In this document: in pieces, positions 27,974 through 37,951 of the stretch | How the letters are laid out: each line of letters begins with the position of its first letter | Numbering within the stretch: the first letter of the stretch is position 1 | Source: Desulfovibrionaceae bacterium | Lineage (GTDB): Bacteria > Desulfobacterota > Desulfovibrionia > Desulfovibrionales > Desulfovibrionaceae | Direction: 5' to 3' | Assembly (NCBI GenBank): GCA_009783115.1 | Contig: WRHT01000001.1 | Location: forward strand, 1-48,188 | DNA: 48,188 nucleotides | Made by a program: the position numbers and the translations under genes | The notes under the pieces: generated by a model | What the model was told of the DNA's origin: nothing | Seen by the model: the letters and a program-made list of their open reading frames with translations, nothing else | The model's database searches: none

Positions 27974-29377
27974 ATGATTATCGGTGTGCTGCAAAAAAAG
28001 ACCCTGGCCGGACTACGGGAAGCCCTGGCCGTTCTGGATGCAGCGCTCTACGATTTGCTGGAACTGCGCCTGGATGCCCTGGAGGATTTCCAGGCCGGGG
28101 AGCTGGCCTCCCTACGCCCTCCCCGGCCTTGTATCTTTACACTGCGCCGCCGGGAAGAGGGCGGAAATTACCAGAGTGACGAAAAAGAACGCTTGCGGGA
28201 TTTGGCTATGCTGGCGCGCCTCCGGCCGGCCTACCTGGACCTGGAAGCCTCCCTGGAGCCGGAGGACATCGCCTTTCTGCGTTCCCTGTCTCCAGGGACA
28301 CGCCTGATCCTCTCCCGGCATGACTTCACCTCCACCCCGACAAACCTGGACTGGATGCTGGATTCCATGCGCAACAAGGCTCCGGGAGCCATCTATAAAA
28401 TAGCGACCCTGGCCGAAAACTCCCTGGACGCCTTGCGCCTTCTTGCCTTCTGCAAACGCCACGCCCCGGAAGTCTTGGGCATCGCCATGGGCCGGTCCGG
28501 GGAGAATACGCGCATCCTGGCCCCGGTATACCACTGCGGTTTCTGCTATTGCCCGGTGGAAGACCCTTCCGCCCCCGGACAAGTTTCGGCTCTGACCTTG
28601 CGCCAAGTTTACAACTTTGACCGGCTCACGCCCCAAACCAGAGTATATGGGTTATTGGGCGACCCGGTGGAACAGAGCCAGGGACACATCCTGCATAACG
28701 CCATGAACCTGAAAAGCGGCGATCAGGCCGTTTACGTCAAATGGAAAATCACCGAGGAAGAGCTGCCCGAAGCCCTGGAGTTGCTGCACCGCCTAGGGGT
28801 AAGCGGTCTGAGCGTGACCATGCCGCACAAGGAAGCGGTGCTGCCTTTGCTTACGCGGGCGGACGAAACCGTTCTGGCCTCCAGGGCGGCCAATACCCTG
28901 ATTCGCCAAAAACATGGCTATGCCGGAACGAATACGGACGGGGAAGGGGCCTTGCGCGCCCTGCATATGGCCGGGGTAAACACCAACGGAAAAAAAACGG
29001 TGATCCTGGGGGCCGGGGGAGCGGCCCGCGCCATCATCATAGCCCTGGAAAAGGAGATAAACGAAAACGGCGGGAGCCTCATGGTCTTCAACCGTAGCGC
29101 CGACAAAGCCGCTCCCGCCAAGACGCCGCCCCTGCCCTACAAAGAACTGAAACAGGCCAGAGGGGCGAACCTGATTATCAATGCCTTGCCCCTGGATTTG
29201 GATTTTGATTTTTCCGTTGTCCCTTTCAGCCAGGGAGGCACGGCCATGGATCTTTCATACGGCAGCCCCAGCGCCTTTTTACAGGCGGCGGCCGGGCATG
29301 GTTGCCGCTGCCTGGATGGCGCGGCTATGTTCCGGGAGCAGGCTTTACTCCAACGCGAGGCCTGGGGTCAAACCTGA
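27974..29377 (+). CDS. Bifunctional 3-dehydroquinate dehydratase / shikimate dehydrogenase
   Basis: A 467-residue fusion of two successive shikimate-pathway enzymes. Residues 1-210 are a class I dehydroquinate dehydratase with ELRLD, SRHDF (catalytic His) and YKIATLAE (Schiff-base Lys). Residues 220-467 are a shikimate dehydrogenase with VTMPHKE (catalytic Lys), TNTDG (Asp) and the NADP loop LGAGGAARAI. The substrate loop reads EQSQGHILHN, closer to the plant-type SKSKGP form than to HSLSP. The fusion should allow 3-dehydroshikimate to pass between sites. The last 10 bases overlap the convergent D-serine dehydratase gene. Confidence 0.92.
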   Translation: MIIGVLQKKTLAGLREALAVLDAALYDLLELRLDALEDFQAGELASLRPPRPCIFTLRRREEGGNYQSDEKERLRDLAMLARLRPAYLDLEASLEPEDIAFLRSLSPGTRLILSRHDFTSTPTNLDWMLDSMRNKAPGAIYKIATLAENSLDALRLLAFCKRHAPEVLGIAMGRSGENTRILAPVYHCGFCYCPVEDPSAPGQVSALTLRQVYNFDRLTPQTRVYGLLGDPVEQSQGHILHNAMNLKSGDQAVYVKWKITEEELPEALELLHRLGVSGLSVTMPHKEAVLPLLTRADETVLASRAANTLIRQKHGYAGTNTDGEGALRALHMAGVNTNGKKTVILGAGGAARAIIIALEKEINENGGSLMVFNRSADKAAPAKTPPLPYKELKQARGANLIINALPLDLDFDFSVVPFSQGGTAMDLSYGSPSAFLQAAAGHGCRCLDGAAMFREQALLQREAWGQT

Positions 29378-30699
29378 AAATATTCCTGGATGGCTTCCTC
29401 GGGCATAAGACCGCCGCTGTTGAACCACACAACATGCGTGCCGTGTTCGAAGCGGCGGCCCTGTCCCGAGTAGCCAACCACTATGTAAGCCGCAAGCCCG
29501 GCCACCGCCGCCGGCTCCACTTTTATCTGCTCATATTTGCGGAGCAGCGCCAATAGGCGCAGCAACACCTTGTCATCCACGGTCACGCAGCCGTCCAGGA
29601 TATTGCGCAACACCTGGCAGGTCAGCTTGGAGGGGCGGTCGTAGGCCATGGCGCAAGCAATACTCTTGCCGTCCAGGCCGATCTCTCTGGTGCTGACATG
29701 ATCAAAAAGCCCGGTGCCCAACCCCAGGGAAACTACCGGCGCATACACCGGTTCCGCAAGAAAACAGCGCACATCATTCAGAAAGGCGAATTTCAGGCCC
29801 AGGCATAAACCGGAGGCCTCCAAGCCCGAGGAACAGGGCAGATAAACATAGAGCGGATGCGCCGCATTCACCTCTATACCCTGGGCGGCGAGCTGTTCCT
29901 TCAGCTCAAAACCGGCAATAGCATAGCCCAGGAGCATATCCCTGGAAGAGGCCGGTTCGCTGATCAAAAAGCAATGCGCATCCTTTTGGGCCGTCTCGTA
30001 GGCGCTCTTCAACATTTCCTCATAGCCGCTCTGGTGTTCGGTCAATTCAATGCCTCCGGCGCGAAGAGCCTCCTTCTTCCAGCGTTCAGTGCTGGCGGAG
30101 ATATGGGCCATAGCCCTGAAACCCAGGGCCTTTCCAGCCAGGCCCGCGGCCAGTCCCAAGCTTGAGCCCGAAATAATGCTCAGGCCGAACTGGCTGTAAA
30201 ACTCGCGCATCTCCGGCTCGACCAGCCTGGAATAATCATCCGTCCATTTCAGTTTCTCGGCATATATGGCCAGACTCTCGGCCAGCTTCAAAACCTCGTA
30301 AACTCCTCCACGATCCTTGACCGAACCTGAAAAAGGCAACTGGTTGTCCAGCTTGAACAATATATTGGCGCAAGCGGGCAAATGATACAAAGAGGTTAAT
30401 GTTTCCAAAATGGCCGGGGATTCCCGCAAGGGAGAGGCGGTAAACGCCCGATCCTGGTCCATGTCCGGGAAGACCTTGCCCAGAAAAGGCGTGAAACGCC
30501 GCAGGCGCAATGAGGCATCCTCGACATCCTGGGGGGTGAAACCCGAACCGCTCAGGGCGCTGCCCGCGGCCATGCCATGGTTGTTATTCCATAAAACCGG
30601 CTTGCCCGCCGCCAGGGAACCGATCTGGGGGAAAAAAGCCAGCCATTCTTTCCATTGCCTGCCATGCAGGACTTCAGGAATTCCGCTCATCTCAGACAT
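29368..30699 (-). CDS. dsdA: D-serine dehydratase
   Basis: A 443-residue PLP enzyme that converts D-serine to pyruvate and ammonia. The PLP-lysine lies in FSGSVKDRGG near residue 118. Other family features are ISGSSLGLAAGLAGKALGF and the HISASTERWKKEALRAGG segment. Length agrees with DsdA of E. coli (about 440). No transporter or DsdC regulator is next to it; it stands alone between aroDE and the lipoprotein genes. Confidence 0.9.
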   Translation of the reverse strand: MSEMSGIPEVLHGRQWKEWLAFFPQIGSLAAGKPVLWNNNHGMAAGSALSGSGFTPQDVEDASLRLRRFTPFLGKVFPDMDQDRAFTASPLRESPAILETLTSLYHLPACANILFKLDNQLPFSGSVKDRGGVYEVLKLAESLAIYAEKLKWTDDYSRLVEPEMREFYSQFGLSIISGSSLGLAAGLAGKALGFRAMAHISASTERWKKEALRAGGIELTEHQSGYEEMLKSAYETAQKDAHCFLISEPASSRDMLLGYAIAGFELKEQLAAQGIEVNAAHPLYVYLPCSSGLEASGLCLGLKFAFLNDVRCFLAEPVYAPVVSLGLGTGLFDHVSTREIGLDGKSIACAMAYDRPSKLTCQVLRNILDGCVTVDDKVLLRLLALLRKYEQIKVEPAAVAGLAAYIVVGYSGQGRRFEHGTHVVWFNSGGLMPEEAIQEYFQV

Positions 30700-30744
30700 T
30701 TTTCAGCGCCGTCCTACGCTTATGCAAGCCTGTCCCGAGCCCAT

Positions 30745-31698
30745 TCAGTCGCCCTGGGGCGAACGCAAGCGTTTGCCCGGACTATCCTGGTAATATATGC
30801 GTTCTTCTTCGGCGTCCATATCATTCGCCATCTGCCCCATAGGCTTGCCGGTCAAAAACTCCGCCGCCTGCATGGAAAAAAGCCTCACGGCCTGCCGCAT
30901 GACCTTGTCCAAAACCTGCGCCGCCTGGTAATCATCCAGCCCGCCGCCCGGCAGGATAACGCTCTTGATGTCGCGCCCGCTTGCCGCCCAAAGCTTATCG
31001 GCCACGCCGTCTCCGCTCCTCAGCAACTGAAAGGCGCATCCCAATTCGGCCTGCGCCGTGCCCCGGTTTTTCCCACCTATATATACGCCCGGACTAAGCT
31101 CGGTGCGCACCAGGGCAATGGTTCCGGTAAGAACATGCCCAAAGCCCTTCTCTTTGGCTATGTCCAAAAGTTCTTCACGGGTAGCGGCCACCGGCTGGAA
31201 AAACTTTTCTTCCATCCAGGCGTCGCGGCCATATTGCCGCGTATCTCCGGGATCGCGCGGAGCCACTATTGGCACACTCCGTTCGGGCAAATCCTCGATG
31301 ATCACCGAACCGTCCTCCTGAATGGGAACAGCGGCCAAGCTGCCCAAGTTCCCCGCCGGGCGGGAGGGGGGCAGCAAGGCGGCATAATCGCCGGCCACAG
31401 GCACCCTGGGCGCTCCTTCAGGCAAATACTGCTCCGCCTGTACTCCGGCGCTTTGCAGGTGATAGACCAAGGCGGCGGAAACCATGTTCTGCAAGAGGCG
31501 CGTGGTGGCAGACTGTTCCGGGGGCAGGACCGCGCAATCAAAAGGCGCGACCAGAATGCCCCTTTTTTTCTCTTCCGCCTTCCGACCGCTCGCGCCAAGC
31601 GCATCCACGGCTCCTTCCGGATCGGATTTTCCAAAAAAGGAACACCCGGTCAGCAACAGACACAAAAACAGAATCAGGTATGGAAAATATTTGCGCAT
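30745..31698 (-). CDS. Lipoprotein of the LpoB operon
   Basis: A 317-residue lipoprotein with signal peptide and lipobox (LFLCLLLTGC, Cys about 18). The mature part has RGILVAPFDCAVLPPEQSATTRLL and a TREELLDIAKEKGFGHVLTGTI segment. These resemble the CsgG/LpoB-type fold in which a nucleotide-like Rossmann core is carried by an outer-membrane lipoprotein. This similarity is my inference. The start is taken at ATG 31698; a GTG at 31704 overlaps the lpoB stop. It is the last gene of a four-gene lipoprotein operon. Confidence 0.65.
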   Translation of the reverse strand: MRKYFPYLILFLCLLLTGCSFFGKSDPEGAVDALGASGRKAEEKKRGILVAPFDCAVLPPEQSATTRLLQNMVSAALVYHLQSAGVQAEQYLPEGAPRVPVAGDYAALLPPSRPAGNLGSLAAVPIQEDGSVIIEDLPERSVPIVAPRDPGDTRQYGRDAWMEEKFFQPVAATREELLDIAKEKGFGHVLTGTIALVRTELSPGVYIGGKNRGTAQAELGCAFQLLRSGDGVADKLWAASGRDIKSVILPGGGLDDYQAAQVLDKVMRQAVRLFSMQAAEFLTGKPMGQMANDMDAEEERIYYQDSPGKRLRSPQGD

Positions 31699-31700
31699 GC

Positions 31701-32291
31701 TCACCAGCCGATTTTCGGGTTATTGCTGACCTTGCGGATTTCCTGCTCATCGGCCCAGACGATTTCCGCGCTCTGAGGATCCGCCAGTTCCAAGGTAATC
31801 AGGTAATACAAATCCGCGACGTTTTTGGTAACCTTGCGGATGGAGCGCACCGTGCCGGTGATGATATAATCCGTATCAGCCAGCAGCTTGTTTTCCCCCC
31901 GCCTGGTCATTGCCTCGGTCAGGTCGCGCTCGGCAAAAACCTGATCCAGGTTGGCATTGTCGGCCAAAAAGCGTACCCGGCCGGATTGCAGGAGCCTGAT
32001 GCGGATCTTGTCGGTAATGGCCTTGGCGTCAATATGTTCATCGGTCTGGTTGCGCACCTCCCGCAGGCGCACCTTGGGCGGGGCCACGGCCTGGGCTATA
32101 TAACGCGAATCCAGAAGAGACTGGGCCATTCTTTCCGCCGTGCCCTGCAAATCCGTGGACCCCCAAGCGGAGGTCACCGTCTCCACCGCCCGGGCGTCTC
32201 CGTATTCCACGTTGGGAGAGGAGCACCCAAACTGCAATAAACACGAAAAAAACGCCGCCGCCAGCCATATTTTATTACGCATCTTTTTCAT
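31701..32291 (-). CDS. lpoB: Penicillin-binding protein activator LpoB
   Basis: A 196-residue outer-membrane lipoprotein that activates a class A penicillin-binding protein (PBP1B in E. coli). The signal ends in LLQFGCSS. The mature domain has PPKVRLREVRNQTDEHIDAKAI, a conserved DYIITGTVRSI and IVWADEQEIRKV, all typical of LpoB. The start at 32291 is supported by GAGG 10 bases upstream; an earlier TTG is also in frame. The gene follows ycfL exactly as in enterobacteria. Confidence 0.85.
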   Translation of the reverse strand: MKKMRNKIWLAAAFFSCLLQFGCSSPNVEYGDARAVETVTSAWGSTDLQGTAERMAQSLLDSRYIAQAVAPPKVRLREVRNQTDEHIDAKAITDKIRIRLLQSGRVRFLADNANLDQVFAERDLTEAMTRRGENKLLADTDYIITGTVRSIRKVTKNVADLYYLITLELADPQSAEIVWADEQEIRKVSNNPKIGW

Positions 32292-32293
32292 CT

Positions 32294-32650
32294 TCAACGC
32301 GCCTCATTGGAAAGAACCAGGGTAAAATCCTTTGCCCCAGGTCTGGTTGAACGTTCACGCACATAGGCAGGCGCGCCGCCGGTCACCCGCACCGGACGCC
32401 AACTGGTTTCCTCCAGCAAAAAACCATCCTTGTCAAACCAGTGTATCTGGTACCTGGAACTGTGGACCGCGCCTTTGCTGCTGTTGCGCAACTCCGCGGT
32501 TATTTCCAGAAAACCGCCTTCCAGGCTACGGGAGGTTATTTTTTCAATCCGCACATCCTTGTTGTCGGCATATTCATATTCGGGCCGTCCGCCGCAAGCG
32601 GCCAAAAACAAACATACCCCCAAAACCAACGCCATTTTAATATGTGACAT
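32294..32650 (-). CDS. ycfL: YcfL-family lipoprotein
   Basis: A 118-residue lipoprotein with lipobox LFLAACGG and a small beta domain (DUF1425) with ITAELRNSSKGAVHSSRYQIHWFD and a later VLSNEAR end (shown in part). YcfL lies beside lpoB in many Gram-negative bacteria, but its role is unknown. It overlaps the upstream gene by 14 bases. Confidence 0.8.
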   Translation of the reverse strand: MSHIKMALVLGVCLFLAACGGRPEYEYADNKDVRIEKITSRSLEGGFLEITAELRNSSKGAVHSSRYQIHWFDKDGFLLEETSWRPVRVTGGAPAYVRERSTRPGAKDFTLVLSNEAR

Positions 32651-34055
32651 GGTCCACCCTCACCTTGTCTTTTCCCGTCTGCGTGACTAGCAAAATTACG
32701 CCCCGCGCCGCGACGGGCAGGCCCAGGCTATATCGCCGCCCGTTTACAAAAAATCCCAGCTCAGAAACCGAAGGAAGATTCAGCATACCCAAATATCCCG
32801 AAGCGGGCAAGGTTTCCCAATTGTGCAGGGAAGAGGCGTCCAGGCCGGAGATAAGATCCAGGCTCGCGGAAAGCAGGAGGTCCACAATTCCAGCCGCCGA
32901 CCGCGTTTTTTTATTACTCCGGGCCGCTGCCTGGGCGCCCACCGCCATGGCGGCGCGGGCGGCCACACGGCTCATCGCCGCCGCCAGTTCATAATTCATG
33001 TCGTCACGCAGTTCACGATAGGCCAATATCTCCGTCCGCAGCAAGCCGTATAACTCAAAATTCCCGCCGCCAGCATGAATGCGCGGAGGTTCGTAGCTCA
33101 GGGGCGGCATGTAGGCAGGCAAATCAAAGAGCAGATAACCGCCTAGACCGGTAAAAATACGGATTTGTTCCATTTTCAGAGCCGGGGCGAACCCCCCAAG
33201 GACGATCAAAACCACCTCCATGCCGCCATTCCCGATGGCCGGCGGCTCCTCCACGCTACCCCAGACTTTCGTAAACATGTCCCCGGCCTGGGTATTGAGG
33301 CTGACGGCGCGGTTAATGCTGACCCGCGCATACTCCCTGTCATCGGCAATACGGCAGACAATGCCGCTCAAGGAATAAGAAAACGGTTCCTGGTACCCGG
33401 ACATGAGGGAACGCATGGCCGGATCCTCCAGGATCCCCCTCATGCTGTAGCCCGAAGGCAAACGATCCGCGGAATATTCCAGCAGTCCGCTATCTTTGCT
33501 TTCACCCAGACTTGCTTCTTTTTGCCGCGCTTCCAGCGCCTCGCGCAGACGGTTTTCCTTTTCTTCCAACCAAAGTTCCTGACGGGTTTCCATGCGGCGC
33601 ATCTCCACGGCCGCCCCGGAGAAATCCCCCAGCATCATGTAATTAAGGGCATTCATGGTATGAAGCAGAGTCCGCTCGTAACCCTTGCCGTAATAACCGG
33701 AGCTGCCCCTGGCCAGGGTAAATGCCCCCACGCCGCCGGCCACTCCGCGCACGTTGACGATAGCCCGCCGCTCGTATTCCTCAAGGATTGCCATGGCCCG
33801 TTCGTAGGCCCCGATGGAGTCCCGCCAGCGCCCATCAAGCTGATAGAGGCGCCCCAGGTTAAGGGCCGTGGACAAATCCCATTTTTCTTCATTTTGGCCG
33901 GAAAGACTCTTTTCCAGCCCGGCCAGATCCCCATGAAGCAGATCCTTTCTGACTTCCTGGGGGGATAGCCCGGAACAGGACAAGAGCCCTCCGGCAAGGA
34001 TCAACAAAAGGATATGGGGTAGCCTCGGGAACAGCCCGCCTTGAGTGCAACGCAT
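32637..34055 (-). CDS. Large lipoprotein with TPR-like start (COG3014 type)
   Basis: A 472-residue lipoprotein (lipobox LAGGLLSC) with tetratricopeptide-like helices near the N-terminus (TALNLGRLYQLDGRWRDSIGAYERAMAIL; shown in part). A conserved middle part has RTLLHTMNALNYMMLGDFSGA, and a later Ala-rich helix follows. Proteins of this kind are encoded beside ycfL and lpoB in several proteobacteria, and the set is thought to work in the outer membrane. It is first in the operon; its ribosome-binding site is weak. Confidence 0.7.
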   Translation of the reverse strand: MRCTQGGLFPRLPHILLLILAGGLLSCSGLSPQEVRKDLLHGDLAGLEKSLSGQNEEKWDLSTALNLGRLYQLDGRWRDSIGAYERAMAILEEYERRAIVNVRGVAGGVGAFTLARGSSGYYGKGYERTLLHTMNALNYMMLGDFSGAAVEMRRMETRQELWLEEKENRLREALEARQKEASLGESKDSGLLEYSADRLPSGYSMRGILEDPAMRSLMSGYQEPFSYSLSGIVCRIADDREYARVSINRAVSLNTQAGDMFTKVWGSVEEPPAIGNGGMEVVLIVLGGFAPALKMEQIRIFTGLGGYLLFDLPAYMPPLSYEPPRIHAGGGNFELYGLLRTEILAYRELRDDMNYELAAAMSRVAARAAMAVGAQAAARSNKKTRSAAGIVDLLLSASLDLISGLDASSLHNWETLPASGYLGMLNLPSVSELGFFVNGRRYSLGLPVAARGVILLVTQTGKDKVRVDHVTY

Positions 34056-34113
34056 ACAGTTTTCTATACCGCGAAAGCGTCATTGGCAATCGGCTGCCGG
34101 AAACGCTGGCGCT

Positions 34114-34854
34114 TCATCTGTCCAGCCACAACGGCTTATCCGCGCCGTTGAACCACCAGCAGGGCGGACGCACACCGGCGGCGGGCAGAAGAGGAAAGAT
34201 CTCCCCGGCCTTTCCCGCGCGCGCAGGCCGCCCCTCTTCCAGCAGGATGAAATAATCCGCCAAGTCCGCCGCCAAGTCGAGATCATGCCCGCCAATTACC
34301 TGGGTCAGCCCGGCAGCCCGGTTATCGGCCAGGATTTCCCGCAGGGCCATGGAAGATGGGTGATCCAGGCCGCTGAAAGGTTCGTCCAGCAGGAGCAGTT
34401 CCGGCCCTGAGGCCAGGGCCGAAGCCAGGCATAACTTGCGCTTCTGCCCGTAAGACAGGGTGTGCGCCGGGCGATCCAGCAGGTTGGCCAGCCCGAAGCG
34501 CCCGGCCAAGTCGTGGGCGCGGCGGTGTTTTTCTTCGTCCGTTGGGTCCAGGCCAAGAAAAAGATCTTCCTCCACCAACGAACCCAGGATATACAAATCC
34601 GCATCCTGAGGCACCAGGGCAGCCTTGCCACGAAAACGTCCATCAGCGTCCGGCAAGCTGATCCCGGCCACGCGCAGTTCCCCGCCTTCCGGCTCAAACA
34701 GCCCGGCCAGGATGCCGAGCAGGGTGGATTTACCGCTGCCGTTCATGCCCACGAGCATACAGAGGTTGCCGCCCTCCACCTGGAAGGAAATATCGTCCAG
34801 GGCCGGACGGACGGCCTCCGGGTAGCTGAAGGACAGGGAGCGGGCCTGGATCAT
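34114..34854 (-). CDS. ECF-type ABC transporter ATPase
   Basis: A 246-residue ATPase of the CbiO/EcfA type. Visible motifs: Walker A GMNGSGKST near residue 38, Q-loop LVPQDADL, signature LSYGQKRKL, Walker B LLLLDEPFSGLD and the switch His in GGHDLD. It drives uptake of a vitamin or metal together with the T-component encoded divergently at 34878. No substrate-binding S component is nearby, so the substrate is unknown. Confidence 0.85.
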   Translation of the reverse strand: MIQARSLSFSYPEAVRPALDDISFQVEGGNLCMLVGMNGSGKSTLLGILAGLFEPEGGELRVAGISLPDADGRFRGKAALVPQDADLYILGSLVEEDLFLGLDPTDEEKHRRAHDLAGRFGLANLLDRPAHTLSYGQKRKLCLASALASGPELLLLDEPFSGLDHPSSMALREILADNRAAGLTQVIGGHDLDLAADLADYFILLEEGRPARAGKAGEIFPLLPAAGVRPPCWWFNGADKPLWLDR

Positions 34855-34877
34855 CGCGCAACTATGTGGATAAAATA

Positions 34878-35561
34878 ATGGAAAGTCAAACCATCCTCAC
34901 CCGCCTGGATCCACGCCTGCTTGTGCTGCTCTGTTCCTTGGGCGGACTCTGCGCCTGGCTGGCCCCCTGGACCTGGACCGCCCCTCTGCTGCTTCCGGCG
35001 CTCTGCCTAGCCCTGAACGCCTGGCGGACCTTACCGGGAGGGCGAGTCATCGCCGTGGCCCAAATCGCTTTCATCTTGCTCTGGGGCTTGGGGTTTCTGG
35101 GCTTCCGCGCCTGGGAAGCCGGAGAAATAGCGCCGGAGACCGTGGAGCAGACACTGATCTTCTGCGCGCGCCTCGGGACCATGCTCGGCCTGGCCCTGGC
35201 CATTCCCCTGGCCCTGACGCCGCTGGCCCTGGGGCGGGTTATGGCCTGGGGTCTGCGGAAGCTGGGTGCTCCTGAAACCGCCTGGCGAGCGGCCCTGGCC
35301 CTGGTCATCATGCTCTCTTTCCTGCCCAAGGGGCTGCGCGCGCTCTCCGGCTTAAACCGCTCCTTGCGTCTGCGCGTCCCGAACCTTCCCCGACGCCGGG
35401 CCTTTTTCCTCTTGGGCCTCGCCAGTCTGCGCCTTCTGGGAGTCCAAACCTGGGAAATCAGCCTGGCCATTGCCGGACGGGATCTTTACCGCCCCGGCCC
35501 CTGGCTCTGGCGTTCGCCATACGGGCGCTCAAGGATCAAACCCGGCCCGAGGAAAGAATGA
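34878..35561 (+). CDS. ECF transporter T component (CbiQ-like)
   Basis: A membrane protein of about 227 residues with four to five hydrophobic helices and the coupling motifs near the end (LVIMLSFLPKGLRALSGLNRSLRLRV region, with the Ala-Arg-Gly-type helix replaced by LNRSLRLR). It couples the ATPase to a substrate-binding subunit. It is read away from the ATPase gene across a gap of only 10-25 bases; co-directional order is more common. A GTG at 34866 is an alternative start. Confidence 0.7.
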   Translation: MESQTILTRLDPRLLVLLCSLGGLCAWLAPWTWTAPLLLPALCLALNAWRTLPGGRVIAVAQIAFILLWGLGFLGFRAWEAGEIAPETVEQTLIFCARLGTMLGLALAIPLALTPLALGRVMAWGLRKLGAPETAWRAALALVIMLSFLPKGLRALSGLNRSLRLRVPNLPRRRAFFLLGLASLRLLGVQTWEISLAIAGRDLYRPGPWLWRSPYGRSRIKPGPRKE

Positions 35562-35904
35562 CAATGCCGGTACAGATGACCAGGATGCCAACGATTTTCT
35601 GCGCTCCCAAAGGCTCGTTAAATAGAAAATAGGCCAGGACGGCCGTGACGATATAGCCGATGCTCAAAAATGGATAGGCCAGGGATACGTTCACCCGCGA
35701 GAGCACGACCATCCAGATAACAATGCTGGCGGCATACGCGCCCATGCCCATGATAATGGGCGGACTGACCACGGCCTTGCCGACCAGGAAAAGCAAGTCC
35801 CCCGGCGACATGGAAACCCGGCCGATCCGGCTCATGCCCTCCTTGATGAAGAGCTGGGCCGAGGCGTTCAGCAGCACGCTGAAGATAATGAGCAGGTAGT
35901 TCAT
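35536..35904 (-). CDS. Small EamA/SMR-type membrane protein (ArnE-like)
   Basis: A 122-residue protein with four transmembrane helices and the pattern LNASAQLFIKEGMSR ... NVSLAYPFLSIGYIVTAVLAYFLFNEPLGAQKIVG (shown in part), typical of half-size EamA/SMR transporters such as ArnE. Next to rfbA it may flip a lipid-linked sugar or export a small molecule. Its 3' end overlaps the convergent ECF gene by 26 bases. Confidence 0.75.
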   Translation of the reverse strand: MNYLLIIFSVLLNASAQLFIKEGMSRIGRVSMSPGDLLFLVGKAVVSPPIIMGMGAYAASIVIWMVVLSRVNVSLAYPFLSIGYIVTAVLAYFLFNEPLGAQKIVGILVICTGIVILSSGRV

Positions 35905-35909
35905 GTGCT

Positions 35910-36809
35910 TTACTTCCAGAGAAAAGGATCTTCTTCCACCAAGTCCAGGAGATAGCGGCCGTAGGCGTTTTTGTTCATATCCCCGGCCAGGCGGCGCAAC
36001 TGCGCGTCATCAATGAAGCCCTGCCTCCAGGCGATTTCTTCCAGGCAGGCCACCTTCAGGCCCTGCCGCTGTTCCACGGCCTGCACGAAGAGCGAGGCCG
36101 AGAGCAAGGCGTCATGCGTGCCCGTATCCAGCCAGGCGATACCCCGGCCAAGGCGCTCCACCCTGAGTTTGCCCCGTTGCAGGTAAATATTGTTCACCTC
36201 GGTGATCTCCAGCTCGCCCCTAGCCGAGGGCTTAATGGAAGCGGCAATCTCCGGCGCTTCCGCATCATAGAAATACAGTCCGGTCACCGCGTAGGCGGAT
36301 TTGGGACTGGCCGGTTTTTCTTCAATGCTGACCGCCCGGCCGCCGGCATCAAATTCCACCACTCCGTAACGCTGCGGATCGCTCACATGGTAGCCGAAGA
36401 CCGTGGCCCCTTCCTCCGTCCGCATGGCCGCGGCCAAGGAGGTTTCCAGCTTGTGTCCGAAAAAGACGTTATCGCCCAGCACCAGGCAAACCGGAGCCCC
36501 TTGCAAAAAATCCCCCGCCAGGATCAGGGATTGGGCGATGCCCTCCGGCCTAGGCTGTTCGATATAGGAAAAAGAACAACCCCATTGCCCGCCGTCGCGA
36601 AGAAGCCGCCGGAACAAAGGCAGATCCTCCGGGGTGGAGACGATCGCGATGTCGCGGATGCCGGCCAGGAGCAGGATGGACAGGGGATAGTAAACCATGG
36701 GCTTGTCATATATGGGCATTAGCTGCTTGCTGACGCTCAGGGTCAGGGGATGCAGCCGGGTGCCCGACCCGCCGGCCAGCACCAGGCCCTTCCAGGGGAT
36801 TTTCCACAT
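35910..36809 (-). CDS. rfbA: Glucose-1-phosphate thymidylyltransferase
   Basis: A 299-residue enzyme that makes dTDP-glucose, the first step of dTDP-rhamnose and related sugar synthesis. Motifs: [13 protein letters not shown] (nucleotide-binding) and [18 protein letters not shown], then [32 protein letters not shown] and [12 protein letters not shown]. The start at 36809 ([14 protein letters not shown]) is chosen; an upstream start would overlap rfbB. Normal family length. Confidence 0.93.
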   Translation of the reverse strand: MWKIPWKGLVLAGGSGTRLHPLTLSVSKQLMPIYDKPMVYYPLSILLLAGIRDIAIVSTPEDLPLFRRLLRDGGQWGCSFSYIEQPRPEGIAQSLILAGDFLQGAPVCLVLGDNVFFGHKLETSLAAAMRTEEGATVFGYHVSDPQRYGVVEFDAGGRAVSIEEKPASPKSAYAVTGLYFYDAEAPEIAASIKPSARGELEITEVNNIYLQRGKLRVERLGRGIAWLDTGTHDALLSASLFVQAVEQRQGLKVACLEEIAWRQGFIDDAQLRRLAGDMNKNAYGRYLLDLVEEDPFLWK

Positions 36810-36862
36810 CTTTTCCGCCCTCAGGTTAGACTTTTGCCCTGCCTTAGCATAACATCCCCACA

Positions 36863-37948
<1,086 letters not shown>

Positions 37949-37951
37949 GCC

